Positions 61,834-64,000 of a stretch of 64,000 nucleotides of DNA are shown here, piece after piece. The stretch spans positions 992,001-1,056,000 of the forward strand of contig NZ_JASISV010000001.1 of the NCBI RefSeq assembly GCF_030063305.1, given 5' to 3'. The position numbers were made by a program, and so were the translations under genes. The first letter of the stretch is position 1, and every line of letters starts with the position of its first letter. Under the pieces are notes generated by a model, which saw only the letters and a program-made list of their open reading frames with translations, was not told where the DNA came from and did no database searches. Source of the stretch: Salinibacterium sp. G-O1 (lineage in GTDB: Bacteria; Actinomycetota; Actinomycetes; Actinomycetales; Microbacteriaceae).

Positions 61834-62447
61834 GACTGTAGTGAACGCAGGAAGGTGCCCAGACCTTCCGCATTCGTGAAATGGTGGGTCGTCACCCCGA
61901 GCAGGGCAGCAGCATCGGTGTTGATGGACTTGTTGTCGATGAAGATCATCTCGTCGAGCTGGATGCCGAGCTCGCGGGCGACCTCCGCGTAAATGGCGGG
62001 GTCAGGCTTGATTGAGTCCATCTCTGCGCTGACAAAGACCCGTTCGAAGAATGTCCCCATGGGGGAGTACCTAAAACCGCTCGAAAAATCGAACCCGGCG
62101 TTGGAAAGGATCGCGAGCCTGGTGCCGCCGTCGTGCAGCTCCTCGATGAGGTCGACTGTGGCCGGCTCGATGCTCCACCAGCTGCGGAAGTCGGCGACCC
62201 ACAGTTCGTGCACCTTTGACGCACGCCAGGTGACGCCGAGATCTGCGGCGATCAGTGCCCAATATTCGCGGATGCTCGTGGTGCCCTGGTCAAGGCCGTC
62301 GCGGTGGGACCAGTACGACGCCCAGAAGGGTTCGGCGTCGCAGCCGGAGACTGCGAGGAGTGCGCTGGTGTCGCTTTCGCTCGGCGAACGGGAGATCACC
62401 TCGCCGTAATCGAAGACGACTGTGCGACGGGGGATGCTGATGACCAT
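61830..62447 (-). CDS. HAD-superfamily hydrolase
   Basis: The 205-residue protein has motif I FDYGEVISRSPSE (nucleophile Asp at about 13, with DYG in place of DxD), motif II LSNAGFDF and motif III/IV KPDPAIYAEVARELG with FIDNKSINTD. This is the HAD-like phosphatase/dehalogenase group with an alpha-helical cap. The substrate cannot be read. It overlaps the OYE gene downstream and is divergent from nnrD across 22 bp, so both promoters overlap there. Confidence 0.85.
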   Translation of the reverse strand: MVISIPRRTVVFDYGEVISRSPSESDTSALLAVSGCDAEPFWASYWSHRDGLDQGTTSIREYWALIAADLGVTWRASKVHELWVADFRSWWSIEPATVDLIEELHDGGTRLAILSNAGFDFSSGFRYSPMGTFFERVFVSAEMDSIKPDPAIYAEVARELGIQLDEMIFIDNKSINTDAAALLGVTTHHFTNAEGLGTFLRSLQS

Positions 62448-62469
62448 CGCACCAAACTATCGTGAGGCT

Positions 62470-63282
62470 ATGAGTGCGTACACGTCATGGACTGTGCAGG
62501 ATGCCGCGGAGCGAATCGCAGTGCCCGCCACGGACGACGATAAATACTCGCGCGGGGTTCTCGGGGTGATCACCGGCTCGACCATGTACCCGGGCGCTGC
62601 CGTGATCGGCGTGGAGGCGGCGCTGCGCACCGGTGTGGGGATGGTTCGCTACCTCGGCCCGGAGCGCGCGGCAGATCTGGTGCTGCAGCGGCGGCCCGAG
62701 GCAGTGATCAGCGACGGTCGAGTGCAGGCCTGGCTGATGGGCTCGGGCATGGATCACGTCGAGCGCGAAAGCCTGCCACACATGGTCGCCGCTTTGGCGC
62801 AGCCGGTGCCCGTCGTGCTCGACGGGGGTGCGCTCGATCTTCATTCGCGGGCGGGCGGCCCGGTCGTGGTCACGCCACACTTCCGCGAACTGGCGCGGTT
62901 GTTGGGTGCCGACGTCTCGGATGTCGCCGCTGACCCGTCGGCGTGGGCGCGAAAAGCGGCAGACGCTCTTGGCGTCACAGTGCTGCTCAAGGGGCACACG
63001 ACGTACGTCGCTGGACCCGGCATCTCACTGAGCGCCGCGTCTGCACCCACCTGGCTGGCGACGGCGGGGGCCGGCGACGCCCTCGCCGGCATCCTCGGCG
63101 CACTGGTGGCCACCCATTCGCGCGAGGTTCAGGATGACCCCACCGAGCTCGCGCGGCTTGCAGCGACGGCGGCGGTGGTGCATGGTCTCGCGGCCGAGCG
63201 GGCCTCGGCCGGTGGCCCGCTCACCGTCCTCGATCTGGCAGCCGCGGTGCCGGCGACGATCGGCGCGCTGCTGCGCGGCTGA
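62470..63282 (+). CDS. nnrD: ADP-dependent NAD(P)H-hydrate dehydratase
   Basis: The protein has 270 residues from ATG 62470 (GTGAGG RBS); an ATG at 62422 gives an extension overlapping the HAD gene and is rejected. The ribokinase-like fold shows GSTMYPGAAVIGVEAALRTG, MGSGMDHVERES, VVTPHFRELARLL and TAGAGDALAGILGA. These are the substrate, Asp and anion-hole motifs of NnrD. It repairs hydrated NADH using ADP. This is the dehydratase alone; the epimerase domain is not fused. Confidence 0.92.
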   Translation: MSAYTSWTVQDAAERIAVPATDDDKYSRGVLGVITGSTMYPGAAVIGVEAALRTGVGMVRYLGPERAADLVLQRRPEAVISDGRVQAWLMGSGMDHVERESLPHMVAALAQPVPVVLDGGALDLHSRAGGPVVVTPHFRELARLLGADVSDVAADPSAWARKAADALGVTVLLKGHTTYVAGPGISLSAASAPTWLATAGAGDALAGILGALVATHSREVQDDPTELARLAATAAVVHGLAAERASAGGPLTVLDLAAAVPATIGALLRG

Positions 63283-63336
63283 ATCAGCGTCAGCCCACCG
63301 CGCGGTCGCTCAGAGTGACCGGGCTACGCTAGCGAG

Positions 63337-64000
63337 ATGACGGAATCCACGCCCCGGCTACGCGGCGTCGATCGTCTCCTGGGCAGTCGCCCGGCCGCCT
63401 GGGCGGGCTTCATCGTGGTGCACGCGTGGCTCGCCTGGTTGTGCCTCTTCGGTCGGCATGAGGGCATGAACGATGTGTCGTCCGTCTACCGTCAGTGGGT
63501 CGAGCAGGCGCTCGACACCGGCGTCATCGTGGGGATCGACTCTGCCTGGGTCTATCCCATCCTCGCCATCGTGCCGATGCTCGCGGCCGCGGCATTCGGC
63601 ACTGCCCACTACGTGGCCACCTGGGTGGCGCTGGTCGTTGCCGTCAACGCGCTGGCCTTCGCCGTCATCGCCACGGGCACTCGTGTACGCGTGGCGTGGT
63701 GGTGGCTCGCATTCTTGGTCGCGCTGGGCCCCATCGCCCTTGCTCGCATCGACGCGATCACCGTGTCTCTCGGAGTCGTCGGTGTTCTGATGCTTTCGAC
63801 GAGGCCCAGACTCGCCGGCGTGGTGCTGGCGGTGGCGACCTGGGTGAAGGTCTGGCCCGCCGTGCTCATCGCCGCGGCCGTCGTGACGTCGCGCAGCCGC
63901 TGGCGAATTGTGCTGGCCGGCGCGGTGGTGTCTGCGGGCGTGGTGATTCTGGCGCTTATCCTCGGGGGCGGCGCCAGAATCCTCAGTTTCGTCACCGAAC
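63337..64000 (+). CDS. GT87-like polytopic glycosyltransferase, N-terminal part (cut by window end)
   Basis: The reading frame is open from ATG 63337 to the window end (221 codons). The visible part has at least five hydrophobic helices and short loops. The first extracytoplasmic loop holds MNDVSSVYRQWVEQALDTG, like the Asp-containing loop of GT-C/GT87 polyprenyl-phosphate mannosyltransferases. The N-terminal cytoplasmic stretch is short and Arg-rich. GT87 proteins extend phosphatidylinositol mannosides or lipoglycans outside the membrane. The catalytic identity cannot be confirmed without the rest. Confidence 0.7.
   Translation, partial: MTESTPRLRGVDRLLGSRPAAWAGFIVVHAWLAWLCLFGRHEGMNDVSSVYRQWVEQALDTGVIVGIDSAWVYPILAIVPMLAAAAFGTAHYVATWVALVVAVNALAFAVIATGTRVRVAWWWLAFLVALGPIALARIDAITVSLGVVGVLMLSTRPRLAGVVLAVATWVKVWPAVLIAAAVVTSRSRWRIVLAGAVVSAGVVILALILGGGARILSFVTE

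Noticed and set aside
1-64000. Mobile elements, integrases, att sites, prophage genes
   Set aside because: None found: no transposase or integrase motifs, no terminal repeats, and the single tRNA gene shows no duplicated 3' end nearby.

Overview
The window looks like chromosomal DNA of a high-GC Gram-positive bacterium, most likely an actinobacterium of the Microbacteriaceae. This rests on uniformly high GC with many GTG/TTG starts, a fused 2-oxoglutarate decarboxylase (Kgd), a SigH/RsrA-type redox sigma/anti-sigma pair, a GuaB1-type GMP reductase, a DUF222/13E12-HNH protein behind a mycobacterial-type SOS box, an actinobacterial tad pilus cluster and a tmRNA whose tag ends ADLALAA. There is no transposase, integrase, phage module or CRISPR array. 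Genus assignment is not possible from sequence reading alone.

Layout. 1-6737 holds housekeeping and transport: rph end, rdgB, an Nramp manganese transporter with a DtxR-type regulator, DedA, a sulfide:quinone-reductase-like flavoprotein and a cation/proton antiporter. 6856-20895 is a large amino-sugar catabolic region. It contains an NgcEFG-like ABC importer, a BadF-type sugar kinase, a ROK kinase, two SIS-domain proteins, a PfkB kinase, a class II aldolase, NagA, a DUF5107/TPR protein, and RpiR and DeoR regulators. Together they could take N-acetylhexosamine to triose phosphates. 20925-23062 is a MerR/thioredoxin-like/flavoprotein-disulfide-reductase unit in which the MerR gene is frameshifted in a G7 tract. 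tRNA-Leu and a clavaminate-synthase-like oxygenase with an apparent ATC start follow.

25222-30865 is a tad pilus locus (tadA, B, C, a small Flp-like pilin and three pseudopilin/TadE-like genes), interrupted by about 1.1 kb carrying one unrelated membrane-protein gene. 32883-38970 has the translation/cell-division set prfB, ftsE, ftsX, smpB and ssrA, plus a DUF222-HNH gene under a probable LexA box. 39041-43921 has a septum-formation lipoprotein, hisN, rsgA and aroA, divergent from sigH-rsrA.

The most unusual region is 44120-52862. A six-gene minus-strand operon encodes a small acidic protein, an IniA-like dynamin GTPase, a tail-anchored papain/C39-like protein with calcium-type repeats, a membrane-anchored GrpE-like protein, a membrane-spanning Hsp70-like protein without a substrate-binding domain, and an IniC-like dynamin. 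It is flanked by a divergent ECF sigma gene and by a facing gene for a protein with eight DxNxDGxxD repeats at an exact 13-residue period. A near-identical promoter-like block (GGGAACTTTTCG, 7 nt, CCTGCATCA) sits upstream of both the operon and the facing repeat gene, 8 kb apart. This suggests one ECF-controlled regulon of membrane-remodelling GTPases, chaperone and Ca-binding proteins.

The right end (52909-64000) is housekeeping: kgd, guaB1, two CNNM/CBS transporters, an Old Yellow Enzyme, a HAD phosphatase, nnrD and the start of a GT87-like membrane glycosyltransferase cut by the window edge.
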